Made by a program: the position numbers and the translations under genes. 64,000 bases of DNA from Chloroflexota bacterium (GTDB taxonomy: Bacteria; Chloroflexota; Limnocylindria; P2-11E): positions 1 through 64,000 of the forward strand of contig VBEZ01000166.1 of the NCBI GenBank assembly GCA_005882255.1, written 5' to 3'. Position 1 is the stretch's first letter. Each line of letters starts with the position of its first letter. Shown here piece by piece: positions 17,914-28,372 of the stretch. Under the pieces are notes generated by a model, which saw only the letters and a list, made by a program, of their open reading frames with translations, had not been told where the DNA came from and made no database searches.

Positions 17914-20900
17914 ATGAAGGTCCTCATCATCGGCTCGGGGCCGATCACGATCGGACAGGCCGCCGAGTTCGATTACGCCGGATCGCAGGCGTGTCGCGCT
18001 CTGCGGGAAGAGGGTGTCGAGACGGTCCTCGTGAACTCGAACCCCGCGACGATCATGACCGACCCGGGTGTCGCGGACATCACGTACATCGAACCGCTCA
18101 CCGTCGAGGTCCTCGAGCGGATCATCGCGAAGGAACGACCGGCGGGTCTGCTCCCGACGCTCGGCGGGCAGACCGGCCTCAACCTCGCCGTCGCGCTGGC
18201 CGAAGCCGGCGTGCTCGAGCGGTACGGCGTCCGTCTTCTCGGCACGCCGCTCTCCGCGATCCAGCAGGCCGAGGACCGCGAAGCCTTCAAACAGCTGCTC
18301 ATCGGGATCGGCGAGCCCGTGCCCGAATCGCTCACCGTGCACAACGTCGACGAGGCGGTCGGCTTCGCCGATCGCGTGGGTTATCCGCTCGTCGTGCGTC
18401 CTGCGTACACCCTGGGCGGCACCGGCGGCGGCTTCGCGACGACTCGCGGCGAGCTAATCGACCGAAGCGCGCGCGGCATCGCCGCATCGCCGATCGGGCA
18501 GGTCCTCGTGGAGCGTTCGCTCGTCGGCTGGAAGGAGATCGAGTACGAGGTCATGCGCGATGCCGGCGACACCTGCATCACCGTCTGCAACATGGAGAAC
18601 CTCGATCCGATGGGCGTCCACACCGGCGATTCGATCGTCGTCGCGCCGTCGCAGACGCTGACCGACAAGGAATACCAGATGCTGCGAAGCGCGGCGCTGC
18701 GGATCATCCGCGCGCTGGGGATCGAAGGCGGCTGCAACGTGCAGTTCGCGCTGCATCCCGAGCGTTCGCCGTCCGCGGACCCCGACGCGCAGGTCCCGTA
18801 TTACGTCATCGAGGTGAACCCGCGCGTCTCGCGATCGTCGGCGCTCGCGTCGAAGGCGACGGGTTATCCGATCGCGCGCGTCGCGGCCAAGATCGCGATC
18901 GGCAAACGACTGCACGAGATCCCGAACGCCGTCACGCAGCGGACCACCGCCGCGTTCGAGCCCGCGCTCGACTACGTCGTGGTGAAGATCCCACGCTGGC
19001 CCTTCGACAAGTTCCCCGGCGCTGACCGATCGCTCGGGACCCAGATGAAGGCCACCGGCGAGGTGATGGCCATCGACCGCTCCTTCGAGGCCGCGATGCA
19101 GAAGGCGCTGCGCTCGCTCGAGGTGAAGGGTCAGGGCCTGCTCTGGGAGGCTCCGTCCTGGATATCGAGCGAGGCCGCGGAGCCGACGCTATTCCTCGAC
19201 CGATTCCTCTCCAGCGGTCCCACCGATGATCGACTCTGGCGTCTCTTCGCGGCGCTCCGTCGTGGGGCGACGGTCGAAGACGTGCACCAGCGCACGCACA
19301 TCGATCGCTGGTTCCTCCGCAAGCTCGCGTCGATCGTGCGCTTCGCTGAGGACGAGCTGCAGGGAAAGACCCCGACCCCGACGCTGCTGCGGCGCGCGAA
19401 GCGGCTCGGCTTCGCCGACGCCGACGTCGCGACCCTCGCGGGCATGCTGCCCGCCGACGTGCGCCGCTTGCGCGCGCAGTGGGGGATCCGGCCCGTCTAC
19501 AAGATGGTCGACACCTGCGCCGCGGAATTCGAAGCCGTTACGCCGTACTTCTATTCGACGTACGAACAGGAGAACGAGGCGCTGCCGATCGAAGGACGCA
19601 AGGCCCTCATCCTGGGATCGGGGCCGATCCGGATCGGACAGGGCATCGAGTTCGACTGCTGTTGCGTACAAGCCTCCACCGCGCTGCGCGAGCTCGGGGT
19701 GGCGTCGATCATGATCAACAGCAATCCCGAAACGGTGTCGACCGACTTCGACGAGTCCGCCCGGCTGTATTTCGAACCGCTCGACGAAGAGTCGATCGCC
19801 GCTGTGATCGAGAACGAAGGATTGGGCGACGCAGCGCGCGGCGTTGAGAAGGGGGAGGACGCGCTGCCCGTGCCCGTGTTCACACAGTTCGGTGGACAGA
19901 CGGCGCTCAATCTCGCCGAGCGGATCGAAGGTATCGGCGGCGTCATCGCCGGGACCTCTGCCGACGCCATCGGGCTCGCCGAGGATCGGCGCCGCTTCCA
20001 CGAGTTCGCTGATGCCCTCGGGATCCCGCAACCGCCCGGCGGGACCGCGGAGTCCTTCGTCGAAGCCCGGGTCATCGCCGAGCGCATCGGCTACCCGGTC
20101 CTCGTACGTCCGTCGTACGTGCTCGGCGGTCGTGGCATGGAGATCGCGTACAGCGCTGACGACCTCGAGCGCTACTTCCGATCGGCGCTCGAGGCGGGCA
20201 CCGGTCGCGTGCTCGTCGACAAGTATCTGCGTGGCAAAGAGGTCGAGGTCGACGCGGTGAGCGATGGGCGCGACACGCTCGTCGCAGGGATCATGGAGCA
20301 CATCGAGCGTGCGGGCGTCCATTCCGGCGACAGCTACGCCGTCTATCCCGCGCAGAATCTGCTGCCGAACGAGCGCGACCGCATCGTCGAGCTCACGCGG
20401 CAGATCGCGGCCGCGCTACCGGTCCGGGGCCTCCTCAACATCCAGTTCATCGTCGAGGAGGGGCGTGTGTGGGTGCTCGAGGTGAACCCGCGATCCAGTC
20501 GCACCGTGCCGTTCCTCACGAAGGTCACGGGCGTTCCGCTCGTGCGACTCGCCGTCGCGATCTCGCTCGGATCGACGCTCGCGGCCGAAGGCTATGCGCG
20601 AGAGGATGGCCTCTGGCCGAGCGGCGACCTCGTCGCGCTGAAGGCGCCGGTCTTCTCGATGGCGAAGCTACTCGATGTCGACACGTACCTCGGCCCGGAG
20701 ATGAAGAGCACTGGCGAGGTGATGGGCGTCGACCGCACGTTCGCGCCCGCGCTGTGGAAGTCGCTTGTGGCGGCGGGGCTCGCGCCGGTGCCGAGCGGGA
20801 GCGTGCTGATCACCGTCGCCGACAAGGACAAGCCGGAGATCGTCCCGATCATCGAGGGCTTCCACTGGCTCGGGTACGAGCTCGTCGCGACGAGTGGAAC

Positions 20901-21213
20901 GGCCGCGCTCATCCGCGCCCTCGGGATCGACGTGCGCGAGGTCGGCAAGCTGTCGGAGGGCGACGACGAGATCCTGCGCGTCGTGCGCTCGGGGCGCTGC
21001 GCCGCCGTGGTGAACACGCCGACGCTCGGCAAGACCGTGGACCGCGACGGATTCCTCATCCGGCGCGCCGCGGTCGAGGCGCGCGTGCCCTGCCTCACCT
21101 CGCTCGACACCGCGCTCGCGGTCGTGACCGCGCTGCGCGCCAGCGCCGTCAGCTACTCGGTCGCGCCGCTCGCCGAATATCGCGCTCCCGCCGCGGTGGC
21201 GGCCGCCGACTGA
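17914..21213 (+). CDS. carB: Carbamoyl-phosphate synthase large subunit
   Basis: [51 protein letters not shown]; duplicated ATP-grasp halves; C-terminal MGS-like domain; start could be up to 17866. Confidence 0.96.
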   Translation: MKVLIIGSGPITIGQAAEFDYAGSQACRALREEGVETVLVNSNPATIMTDPGVADITYIEPLTVEVLERIIAKERPAGLLPTLGGQTGLNLAVALAEAGVLERYGVRLLGTPLSAIQQAEDREAFKQLLIGIGEPVPESLTVHNVDEAVGFADRVGYPLVVRPAYTLGGTGGGFATTRGELIDRSARGIAASPIGQVLVERSLVGWKEIEYEVMRDAGDTCITVCNMENLDPMGVHTGDSIVVAPSQTLTDKEYQMLRSAALRIIRALGIEGGCNVQFALHPERSPSADPDAQVPYYVIEVNPRVSRSSALASKATGYPIARVAAKIAIGKRLHEIPNAVTQRTTAAFEPALDYVVVKIPRWPFDKFPGADRSLGTQMKATGEVMAIDRSFEAAMQKALRSLEVKGQGLLWEAPSWISSEAAEPTLFLDRFLSSGPTDDRLWRLFAALRRGATVEDVHQRTHIDRWFLRKLASIVRFAEDELQGKTPTPTLLRRAKRLGFADADVATLAGMLPADVRRLRAQWGIRPVYKMVDTCAAEFEAVTPYFYSTYEQENEALPIEGRKALILGSGPIRIGQGIEFDCCCVQASTALRELGVASIMINSNPETVSTDFDESARLYFEPLDEESIAAVIENEGLGDAARGVEKGEDALPVPVFTQFGGQTALNLAERIEGIGGVIAGTSADAIGLAEDRRRFHEFADALGIPQPPGGTAESFVEARVIAERIGYPVLVRPSYVLGGRGMEIAYSADDLERYFRSALEAGTGRVLVDKYLRGKEVEVDAVSDGRDTLVAGIMEHIERAGVHSGDSYAVYPAQNLLPNERDRIVELTRQIAAALPVRGLLNIQFIVEEGRVWVLEVNPRSSRTVPFLTKVTGVPLVRLAVAISLGSTLAAEGYAREDGLWPSGDLVALKAPVFSMAKLLDVDTYLGPEMKSTGEVMGVDRTFAPALWKSLVAAGLAPVPSGSVLITVADKDKPEIVPIIEGFHWLGYELVATSGTAALIRALGIDVREVGKLSEGDDEILRVVRSGRCAAVVNTPTLGKTVDRDGFLIRRAAVEARVPCLTSLDTALAVVTALRASAVSYSVAPLAEYRAPAAVAAAD

Positions 21214-21218
21214 CCCCA

Positions 21219-22412
21219 TTGTCCGCAGCGCCGGTCCAGCGCGAGGCGCCGGCGCTCTCCACCGCACTGGTGGTCTCGGCATCGCTGCTCGGCGACACGC
21301 TCCTCTACACCGTGCTGCCGGTGAGCGCGGCGTCGCTGGGGATCTCGCGGCCGATGGTCGGCGTGATCCTGTCGCTCAACCGCTGGGTGCGTCTCGCGAC
21401 GAATCCGCTCGCCGCCCGCCTCTATGAACGCTTCCCCGCGGGCGCGCTGATAGTCGTCGCGATCGTCCTGAGCGGGCTGTCGACGGCGATGTATGCCCTC
21501 CCCGCGGCGCTGGCGGTGTTCCTCCTCGGCCGGCTGCTGTGGGGGTTCTGTTATTCGCTGCTCCGTCTCGGCTCGTTCCTCGCCGCACTCGAAGACGCCG
21601 CGTCGCACGCGGGCCGCCGCATCGGCAACACGCGCGCCGTTTGGGGTATCGGTTACTTCGCCGGCGCGGTGTTCGCACCGTTCGCGATGGAGAGCTTCGG
21701 CTGGTCGGGCATGTGCGTGATCGCCGCCGCGCTGACGCTCGTCGCGGGCATCGGACCCGCGTATCTGGCCGCCGGCTGGCGCAGGCACATCCGCGTTCCC
21801 GAGGCGGGGCACGTTCCGGCGTCGGTATGGGAGCCGCGTCTGCTCGCGCTGTTCGTAACGGCGACGGTGCAGCTCGGTCTGTACGCGGGCATCCTCGTGG
21901 CGGCGGGCGGGTTCCGCGTGGACGAGCTGTTCCACGACGGCGCGCCCATCTTCGCGTTCGTCGTGCCCGCGACGTTCGTCGCGGCCGCGTTCGCGCTGAC
22001 GCAGCGGGTCGCGCAGGTCCTGTGGACGCCGATCGCGGGCCGCTGGAGCGATCGCTCGGCCCACGCCGCGTTCGTGATCTCGACCGTCGTCGCGCTCGTG
22101 TCCGTTGCTCTCCTCGCCTTGCTACGCCTCGACCCGATCCTCTTCGTCGTAGTCGGGGGCTGCGCGTTCGTCAACGGGCTGACCACGACGATCGCTGTCG
22201 AGCTCGTCGTGTCGCGTCGCTCTCGCGATCACGATCGACCGCGGATCCTCGCCGCGCTGCACACCTGGCAGGACGCGGGTGCGGCGGGCGGCGCGCTGCT
22301 CGGCGGGGTGCTCGCCGCGATCGGCGCAGGGCCGGCGCTGCTTGCCGGAGCCGTGCTGCTCGCGTGCACGCTCCCACTCTGGTGGTCGGCGAATCGTGCC
22401 CTGGAGCCTTGA
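21219..22412 (+). CDS. MFS transporter
   Basis: Multiple hydrophobic helices: LLGDTLLYTVLPVSAASLGISRPMVGVILSLNRWVRLATNPLAARLYERF...; TTG start 5 nt after carB stop. Confidence 0.85.
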   Translation: MSAAPVQREAPALSTALVVSASLLGDTLLYTVLPVSAASLGISRPMVGVILSLNRWVRLATNPLAARLYERFPAGALIVVAIVLSGLSTAMYALPAALAVFLLGRLLWGFCYSLLRLGSFLAALEDAASHAGRRIGNTRAVWGIGYFAGAVFAPFAMESFGWSGMCVIAAALTLVAGIGPAYLAAGWRRHIRVPEAGHVPASVWEPRLLALFVTATVQLGLYAGILVAAGGFRVDELFHDGAPIFAFVVPATFVAAAFALTQRVAQVLWTPIAGRWSDRSAHAAFVISTVVALVSVALLALLRLDPILFVVVGGCAFVNGLTTTIAVELVVSRRSRDHDRPRILAALHTWQDAGAAGGALLGGVLAAIGAGPALLAGAVLLACTLPLWWSANRALEP

Positions 22413-22436
22413 CTGTCCGCTGGATCGTCTGGCACT

Positions 22437-22715
22437 ATGTCTGGCATGATGTCTACCAACCGCCGGCGCGTGAAAGTGGGTGCCACGCTGGATCCGGACC
22501 TGGTCTCCGCGATCGACATGTTCGTTACGGCGAACCCCGGCACAGACCGGAGCGCCGTGATCGACGACGCGCTGCGACTCTGGCACGAGCGCCAACAAGA
22601 ACGCGCGATGGAGCGGCAACTCCGGGAAGACCTGTCCCGTTACGACGCGGAACGCGCTGACTGGCGGCGCGTGCGCGACGTGGCGGCACGACGTCGCTTT
22701 GCCGGTCGGAAGTGA
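22437..22715 (+). CDS. Ribbon-helix-helix antitoxin-like protein
   Basis: RRRVKVGATLDPDLVSAIDMFVTANPGTDRSAVIDDALRLWHERQQERAME, followed by a MazF-like gene with 4-nt overlap; start could be 22446 or 22449. Confidence 0.85.
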   Translation: MSGMMSTNRRRVKVGATLDPDLVSAIDMFVTANPGTDRSAVIDDALRLWHERQQERAMERQLREDLSRYDAERADWRRVRDVAARRRFAGRK

Positions 22716-23074
22716 GCGATCCACCACGTCGAGGCGAGATCTGGTCAGTGCGTCTGCTCGGGCAGCCTGACGATCCCCATCGACCTCGGGCCGCCTTGGT
22801 CGTCTCGGCGGACATCCGCAATCGGATCGCGGACGACGTCATGGTCGTCCCCATCTTCTCGCACGGCGCCATCGGTCCAACGCACGTGCGATTAGCTCGG
22901 GGATCAGGCGGCATCAAGAAGAACAGCGTGCTGTTCTGCGAGGAGCTCACGACGCTGGACCGCGACTTTCTGACACACGGACCGCTGGGTGCTCCTGTCG
23001 CCTCCGAGATTCTCGGCGCCGTGCTCAGGGCCGTGCGTCGCGCTCTCGGGGAGACGGTCCCCGAGCCTGCGTGA
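22712..23074 (+). CDS. MazF/PemK-family toxin
   Basis: RRGEIWSVRLLGQPDDPHRPRAALVVSADIRNRIADDVMVVPIFSHGAIGPTHVRLARGSGGIKKNSVLFCEELTTLDRDFL. Confidence 0.88.
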   Translation: MSDPPRRGEIWSVRLLGQPDDPHRPRAALVVSADIRNRIADDVMVVPIFSHGAIGPTHVRLARGSGGIKKNSVLFCEELTTLDRDFLTHGPLGAPVASEILGAVLRAVRRALGETVPEPA

Positions 23075-23523
23075 GCGCGTTCGAGGACCGTCCGCCACTG
23101 AAGGCGGACGAGTACGGGCGCACGCTCGCCGGGCTATCTCTCAACCTCATCGTCCGTGATATCGCGCGGAGCGTTCCTTTCTATACCGACGTCCTCGGCT
23201 TTCGCGCCCTGCACCAGACTGCCGACTACGCCGCGCTGGAGCGCGACGGTGCGACGATCCAGCTGCATGCCGATCGCACTTACGCACGACAGCCCTGGGG
23301 GTCGCGTCTTCGCGAAGGCGGGAAGCGCGGCTTCGGGGTGGAGATCCGACTGCTCGGGATCGATCCCGACGAGGCGGAGCGCCGCGCGCGCGCCGGCGGT
23401 CACACGGTGCTCGCGCCGGCGAAGGACTGGCCACCGCACGGCTGGCGCGACTGCCTGATCGAAGACCCTGACGGCTACACGTTCTCCGTGGGTATGCCGC
23501 TCCTGCGAGACTTGGCCCCGTGA
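23071..23523 (+). CDS. VOC/glyoxalase family protein
   Basis: LSLNLIVRDIARSVPFYTDVLGFRALHQTADYAALERDGATIQLHAD...WRDCLIEDPDGYTFSVG. Confidence 0.85.
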   Translation: MSAFEDRPPLKADEYGRTLAGLSLNLIVRDIARSVPFYTDVLGFRALHQTADYAALERDGATIQLHADRTYARQPWGSRLREGGKRGFGVEIRLLGIDPDEAERRARAGGHTVLAPAKDWPPHGWRDCLIEDPDGYTFSVGMPLLRDLAP

Positions 23524-24347
23524 TGCTCGAGGAAGGCCGCGTCGTGGCCAACACGCGGATCGGCGATCTCGGGATGCTCCTGGCGGTCCGCTCACCGGAG
23601 ATCGCCGCGCAGGCGCAGGCCGGGCAGTTCGTGCATGTACGCCCGGGCGTCGGTTGGGACCCGCTCCTGCGCCGCCCGTACTCGTTCTGCGGCATCGAAC
23701 GCCGCGCGGGCGAGATCGAGCTCATCGTGAAGCCGCTCGGCAGCGGTGGAGAGTGGATCGCGGAACGCCACCTTGGGGATCCGCTCGACCTCCTCGGCCC
23801 GCTCGGCACGTCGTTCGTGGTGCGGCGTGACACGCGCAATCTGCTCCTCGTGGCCGGCGGCACGGGCATCGCACCGATGCGCGTCATCGCCGACCATGAG
23901 GCGCCGCGGCGCAACGTGACGCTCGTGATGGGCGGTCGCTCGGTCGCATACCTGTGGCCCTCGGACCGTCTACCCGCGGGCGTCGAGTACGTGACGACGA
24001 CGGACGATGGCAGCTTCGGGACGCGCGGCCGCGTGACCGACGTGCTGCCGGCGCTGCTCGGGTGGGCCGATCAGCTCCTGGCGTGCGGACCGTGGCCGAT
24101 GCTCGCGGCGCTCGGGCGTCTTCGCGACGCGGCCGAGCGCGCTGCCGCGACGTTCCCGGGCCGGCACACGCTGCTCGATGCGCAGATCGCGGTCGAGCAG
24201 CACATGGGCTGCGCGATGGGAGTCTGTCGCGCCTGCGTCGTCGTCACGTCGGAGGGCAACGCGCGCGTCTGCCGCGAGGGTCCGGTGTTCGCGCTCGGTG
24301 ACATCGCGTTCGAGGCGGGCGAGCCCGCGACCGTGGGTGTCCACTAG
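23520..24347 (+). CDS. pyrK: Dihydroorotate dehydrogenase electron-transfer subunit
   Basis: DPLLRRPYSFCGIERRAGEIELIVKPLGSGGEWIA; LLLVAGGTGIAPMRVIAD; CAMGVCRACVVVTSEGNARVCREGPVF 2Fe-2S motif. Confidence 0.93.
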   Translation: MMLEEGRVVANTRIGDLGMLLAVRSPEIAAQAQAGQFVHVRPGVGWDPLLRRPYSFCGIERRAGEIELIVKPLGSGGEWIAERHLGDPLDLLGPLGTSFVVRRDTRNLLLVAGGTGIAPMRVIADHEAPRRNVTLVMGGRSVAYLWPSDRLPAGVEYVTTTDDGSFGTRGRVTDVLPALLGWADQLLACGPWPMLAALGRLRDAAERAAATFPGRHTLLDAQIAVEQHMGCAMGVCRACVVVTSEGNARVCREGPVFALGDIAFEAGEPATVGVH

Positions 24348-25549
24348 TGCCGTGGCGTCGGCCGAAGAAACAGATCGAGCGGCCGATCGACGTGCGTCGT
24401 TCGTTGGAGGAATCGCTTGAAGACGCGGCCGAGGGCGAGGAGGAAGAGGACCTGGTGGAGCTCGTCGATCTCGATGGGGCGTCGATCGCGGAGGCCGCCG
24501 CCGGCGAGCCTGACGCCGAACGGCTGCCGACGGAGATCGCCGACAAGCTGCGCGAAAGCCTGGCCGGTGCGGTGATCACCGAAGTGCGGGCGGTCCCGCA
24601 CGCGCCGGCCGAGACGCTGCCGGAGCACGGGGTCGATCTCTCGGTCGAGGCCGCCCGCGGTCTCTGGCTCAAGAACCCGGTGCTCACCGCATCCGGAACG
24701 TTCGGCCAGGGCGTCGAGTACGCCGAGCTCATCGATGTCGGTCGACTGGGCGCGATCGTGAACAAGGGCACGACACCACGTGCGCGCCCCGGCAACCCGC
24801 AGTACCGGATCGCCGAGACCCCGGCGGGGATCCTCAATTCGATCGGTCTCGAGAATCCCGGCGCCGAGGAGGTCGCGCGTAAGTACGGGAAGGTCTGGGC
24901 GAAGCTCGGCGTGCCCGTCATCGTCAACGTCGCCGGCTACAGCGTCGACGACTACGTCTTCGTGGTCGAGGCCCTCGATGGGACCCCCGGCGTCGTCGCC
25001 TTCGAGCTCAACGTGTCGTGCCCGAACGTCGAGGGTGGCATGCTGTTCGGGACCGACCCGCAGCTCGCGGCGCAGGTGACCAGAGGAGTGAAGGACGCGA
25101 CCGACAAACCCGTCATCGTGAAGCTCACGCCGAACGCTCCCAACGTCGTCGAGGTCGCGCAGGCGTGCGAAGCGGCCGGCGCGGATGGCCTGACGGCGAT
25201 CAACACCGTCCTCGGCATGCGCATCGATGTCGCGAAGCGGCGTCCGATGCTCGGCACCGGCAGCGGCGGACTCTCCGGGCCAGCGCTACGTCCCATCGCG
25301 GTGCACCTGACCTACCAGGTGGCGCAGGCGGTGTCGATCCCGATCATCGGTGCGGGTGGTGTGACGAACGCGAACGACGCGCTCGAATTCCTCATGGCGG
25401 GCGCGTCTGCGGTGCAGGTCGGGACCGCGACGTTCGCCGATCCGACCGCGCCGCTCACGGTGATCGAAGGCCTCGCCGCATACGTTCGCGCACAGGGGCT
25501 CGCGTCGATCCGCGACATCATCGGCGCGGCGCTCCCGCGGGCCGAATGA
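24347..25549 (+). CDS. pyrD: Dihydroorotate dehydrogenase class 1B with ~90 aa acidic N-terminal extension
   Basis: LKNPVLTASGTFGQGVEYAELIDVGRLGAIVNKGTTPRARPGNPQYRIAETPAGILNSIGLENPG; ELNVSCPNVEGG; extension contains EESLEDAAEGEEEEDLVELVDLDG. Confidence 0.95.
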   Translation: MPWRRPKKQIERPIDVRRSLEESLEDAAEGEEEEDLVELVDLDGASIAEAAAGEPDAERLPTEIADKLRESLAGAVITEVRAVPHAPAETLPEHGVDLSVEAARGLWLKNPVLTASGTFGQGVEYAELIDVGRLGAIVNKGTTPRARPGNPQYRIAETPAGILNSIGLENPGAEEVARKYGKVWAKLGVPVIVNVAGYSVDDYVFVVEALDGTPGVVAFELNVSCPNVEGGMLFGTDPQLAAQVTRGVKDATDKPVIVKLTPNAPNVVEVAQACEAAGADGLTAINTVLGMRIDVAKRRPMLGTGSGGLSGPALRPIAVHLTYQVAQAVSIPIIGAGGVTNANDALEFLMAGASAVQVGTATFADPTAPLTVIEGLAAYVRAQGLASIRDIIGAALPRAE

Positions 25550-26535
25550 GCAAGCTCCCGGACCCGTTCGCGTTCGGACCGCTCGCCCTGCTCGAGAAAT
25601 CGTCGCGCGAGCGTCTCAAGAAGCTCGCGACGAAGCGCCAGCTCGACGTCGGCGAGATGCTCATCGACGAGCGCCATCCGCTCGACGAGGCCTACGTGAT
25701 CGTCGACGGCACGATGCGCGTCGTGGGGACCGTCGAGCTGCGGACCCTCGCCATCGTGAGCGCCCCATCGCTCGTCGGCGAGCTCGTGTTCTTCGACGAG
25801 CAGGAGATGGCGGCCTCGGTGGTGGCGGATACGCCGTGCACGGCATACGTGCTGCCCGGCACAGAGCTGCGCCGGGTCATGGACGAGCAGCAGATCTTCG
25901 CGGCCGCGATGCGCGAGCGGACCGACATGTGGCTCGCGGATGTCTTCCTCAAGCGGCAGAGTCCGCTCCGCGATCTGCCCTCCGACATCGTCGCGTCGCT
26001 CGCGTCGCAGCTGCGCCCGCGGATGCTCGCGAAGGATCAGCTCGTCGAGGGCAGCGATGACGACTGGTATCTCGTGCGGCGCGGCGCCCTCGAGCCCGTG
26101 GACGGCGGCGAACGGACGGAGCCGGGCGACTTCATCCAGCGGCAGCGCGGCGTTGGGTACGCGGCGGTGGGAGAGACCTGGCTGTACGAGCTGCGCCTGA
26201 CGGACGTGGCGCGCGAGATCGTCCGCTACCAGGCGCGACTGCGCGAGATCAACGACACGCTCGGCGATCGGTCTCGCGTGAAGCTCAGTCCGAATCTGAC
26301 GATCGTCCACGACTCGCGCCTGGGCGGCGCGCTGGTGCGCGACCGGCACAACCGCGCGGTGGTGTCCGAGCGGGTCGCCGCGCTGATCCCCGCCATCGAC
26401 GGTCACACCGACGTGACGCGGCTCACCGAGCTCACCGGCCTCGCACGCGGACCGGTCATCGAGGCGCTCGCGGTGCTCATCGCTTCCGGACTCGCGAACG
26501 ACGAGTCGCGCTGGCCCGACTTCCGCCCCGATTAG
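25546..26535 (+). CDS. Cyclic-nucleotide-binding-domain protein with C-terminal PqqD-like helical region
   Basis: LEKSSRERLKKLATKRQLDVGEMLIDERHPLDEAYVIVDGTMRVVGTVELRTLAIVSAPSLVGELVFFDEQEMAASVVADTPCTAYVLPG; C-term VVSERVAALIPAIDGHTDVTRLTELTGL; ATGA overlap with pyrD. Confidence 0.7.
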   Translation: MSKLPDPFAFGPLALLEKSSRERLKKLATKRQLDVGEMLIDERHPLDEAYVIVDGTMRVVGTVELRTLAIVSAPSLVGELVFFDEQEMAASVVADTPCTAYVLPGTELRRVMDEQQIFAAAMRERTDMWLADVFLKRQSPLRDLPSDIVASLASQLRPRMLAKDQLVEGSDDDWYLVRRGALEPVDGGERTEPGDFIQRQRGVGYAAVGETWLYELRLTDVAREIVRYQARLREINDTLGDRSRVKLSPNLTIVHDSRLGGALVRDRHNRAVVSERVAALIPAIDGHTDVTRLTELTGLARGPVIEALAVLIASGLANDESRWPDFRPD

Positions 26536-26545
26536 ACTCGACCGC

Positions 26546-27045
26546 ATGCAGACGAGCGTCGCGCGTCGCGTCGCCCCCTCGGAGGAATGGCGCGCGTCGA
26601 TCGCGCAGCGGCTCGCCGCCGTGCAGTGGTCGGCGAGGATCGCAACGCCGCGCGACATCTCGCGGCCGAGGTGCTGCTCTGGGACTCGGAGGGCTGGCCA
26701 AAGCGCGTCGGCCTCGTCGGCGACGTGCCGGTGCGCGGCACGCCGATGGCCGACGCCGAGCGGATCCGACTTGGCGACGTCGGAGCGTGGCGCGCGTACC
26801 ATACCGCGGTGTTCGCGCGCACCGAGCGCGCGCTTGCGGCGCTTCCGCTCGACCGGTTCGCACAGAAAGCGATGGACCGGCCCCCGGCCGACAAGCTGAA
26901 GGGCTCGTTCCTCGCGCTCATCGTGCCGGAGGGCGAGATCCGCGTGAGCGACATCTGCGAGGCGTACCTGTTCCAACACGCGGTGCGGCACCTCGGCGAG
27001 CTCGAGCATGCGCGCGCGCTCGTCGGCCTCGGCGGTCTGTCCTAG
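26546..27045 (+). CDS. DinB-like superfamily protein, apparently frameshifted
   Basis: N-term in frame of 26546 (MQTSVARRVAPSEEWRASIAQRLAAVQWSAR), C-term in frame of 26587 (AARHLAAEVLLWDSEGWPKRVGL...GAWRAYHTAVFART...ICEAYLFQHAVRHLGELEHARAL). Confidence 0.5.
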
Positions 27046-27923
27046 CGGCGCAGCACCAGCCCGATCTTTCCGAACGTCTGACGCGGTTCGGCGAATACCC
27101 GCACGTCGCCCTTTCCCTCGGCGACCGCGTCCGGAGTGTGGTTCTCCGCGGCGAACTCGACCTCGCTGAGGACCGGGAAACCCTTCAGCAGACGCGTCCC
27201 CATAACGTGCACGAGATGCTGGATCGAACGGCTGTCGAACTCGTGGAAGGTCTGCTCGAGCGCACGGCGAATGAGCCCGCTCGAGATTCGGCTCCCCAGC
27301 TGCGGATCGCCGTAGCGCCAGTACGCATCCAAGCGGATCGTCAGCGGCCGGTCGACAAGGTCTGGCAGGCTCGTGTACTGATCCCGCGCGAACTGCGCGA
27401 ACGAGCTGCCGGTGGTCTTCAGCAGGCGCATGCCCTCGATCCCGCTTCGCCCTGCGGTCGCGACGATGGCGTCGGCGCGACGCTCGAAGTCCGCCTCCGA
27501 CATCGCGACGTCGCCGCGCGTCAGTCGGAAGACCACGTCGCTCTCGTCGCGCGGCCCCGGCGGCGGAGGCGAGTAGCCCGTCCGGCCCATCGGGGTGATG
27601 TGGTGCGCCGGGTCGAGCGGCACCTCGTGCGCGGTGACGCGGATGCGCTCCATCTGCGGATAGGTCCGCAACAGGCGCTGGCCGAGGAACAGCACGTATT
27701 CGTCCGGCGAGCCTCCTTCGAAGTCGGCGGCCGTCGCGTAGACGAAGTTCTTCATGGTGTCCGTGGCCACGACCTCGCGGTTGTCGCCTTCGGTGTACGC
27801 CGCGCCGAAGCGCTCGCCGAACACGTCGATCGTCACGCTGGCGGCGAACGGCGGCGCGGATCGCTTGGCGAGACGGAAGAAGATCACGCGCGTCTTCCCG
27901 TACTGGATCTCCATCGGCGTCAT
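27042..27923 (-). CDS. Urate oxidase (uricase)
   Basis: MEIQYGKTRVIFFRLAKRSA...GAAYTEGDNREVVATDTMKNFVYATA...LLKTTGSSFAQFARDQYTSLPDLVDRPLTIRLDAYWRY. Confidence 0.95.
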   Translation of the reverse strand: MTPMEIQYGKTRVIFFRLAKRSAPPFAASVTIDVFGERFGAAYTEGDNREVVATDTMKNFVYATAADFEGGSPDEYVLFLGQRLLRTYPQMERIRVTAHEVPLDPAHHITPMGRTGYSPPPPGPRDESDVVFRLTRGDVAMSEADFERRADAIVATAGRSGIEGMRLLKTTGSSFAQFARDQYTSLPDLVDRPLTIRLDAYWRYGDPQLGSRISSGLIRRALEQTFHEFDSRSIQHLVHVMGTRLLKGFPVLSEVEFAAENHTPDAVAEGKGDVRVFAEPRQTFGKIGLVLRR

Positions 27924-28372
27924 CGTGGGCGCTCCAGACGGTCGAGCGCGATGGCGAAGAACTCCTCGAGCCCGGTCCTCAGCTCCGTCTCGCGCGTGTT
28001 CGCGAGGCGCGCGCGCAGGACGGGCACGATCTCCCGCTTCGGGCGCCCTGCGACGAACACGACGAACCGGAAGCCGAACTTCCTCTCGTATGCGTCGTTG
28101 AGCTCGGCGAGCTCACGCTGTGTCGCCGCATCGGTCGCCGCGCCCTGTTCGCGCCGCGAACTGAGCGACAGCGAAGCGGGGTCGGCGCCGATGCGCGGAT
28201 GGGCGTCGAGGACCGCGATCTGCTCGACCTCGGTCATGCCCGCGAGCGTTCGGCGAGCCTTCGCGATGATCGAACGCGGCGTGTCACCGCTCGCGTGATC
28301 CAGGGCCGCGACGAGCCCCGGCGCGCGCTCGAACACCGCGGCAAGGCTTCCGGGGGGTGTATCGGATGCCAT
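27920..28372 (-). CDS. uraD: 2-oxo-4-hydroxy-4-carboxy-5-ureidoimidazoline (OHCU) decarboxylase
   Basis: IAVLDAHPRIGADP...EQGAATDAATQRELAELNDAYERKFGFRFVVFVAGRPKREIVPVLRARLANTRETEL. Confidence 0.95.
   Translation of the reverse strand: MASDTPPGSLAAVFERAPGLVAALDHASGDTPRSIIAKARRTLAGMTEVEQIAVLDAHPRIGADPASLSLSSRREQGAATDAATQRELAELNDAYERKFGFRFVVFVAGRPKREIVPVLRARLANTRETELRTGLEEFFAIALDRLERPR

Noticed and set aside
25312-27009. 565-aa minus-strand ORF across pyrD/cNMP/DinB genes
   Set aside because: GC-rich shadow ORF; composition typical of antisense frames; overlaps three supported genes
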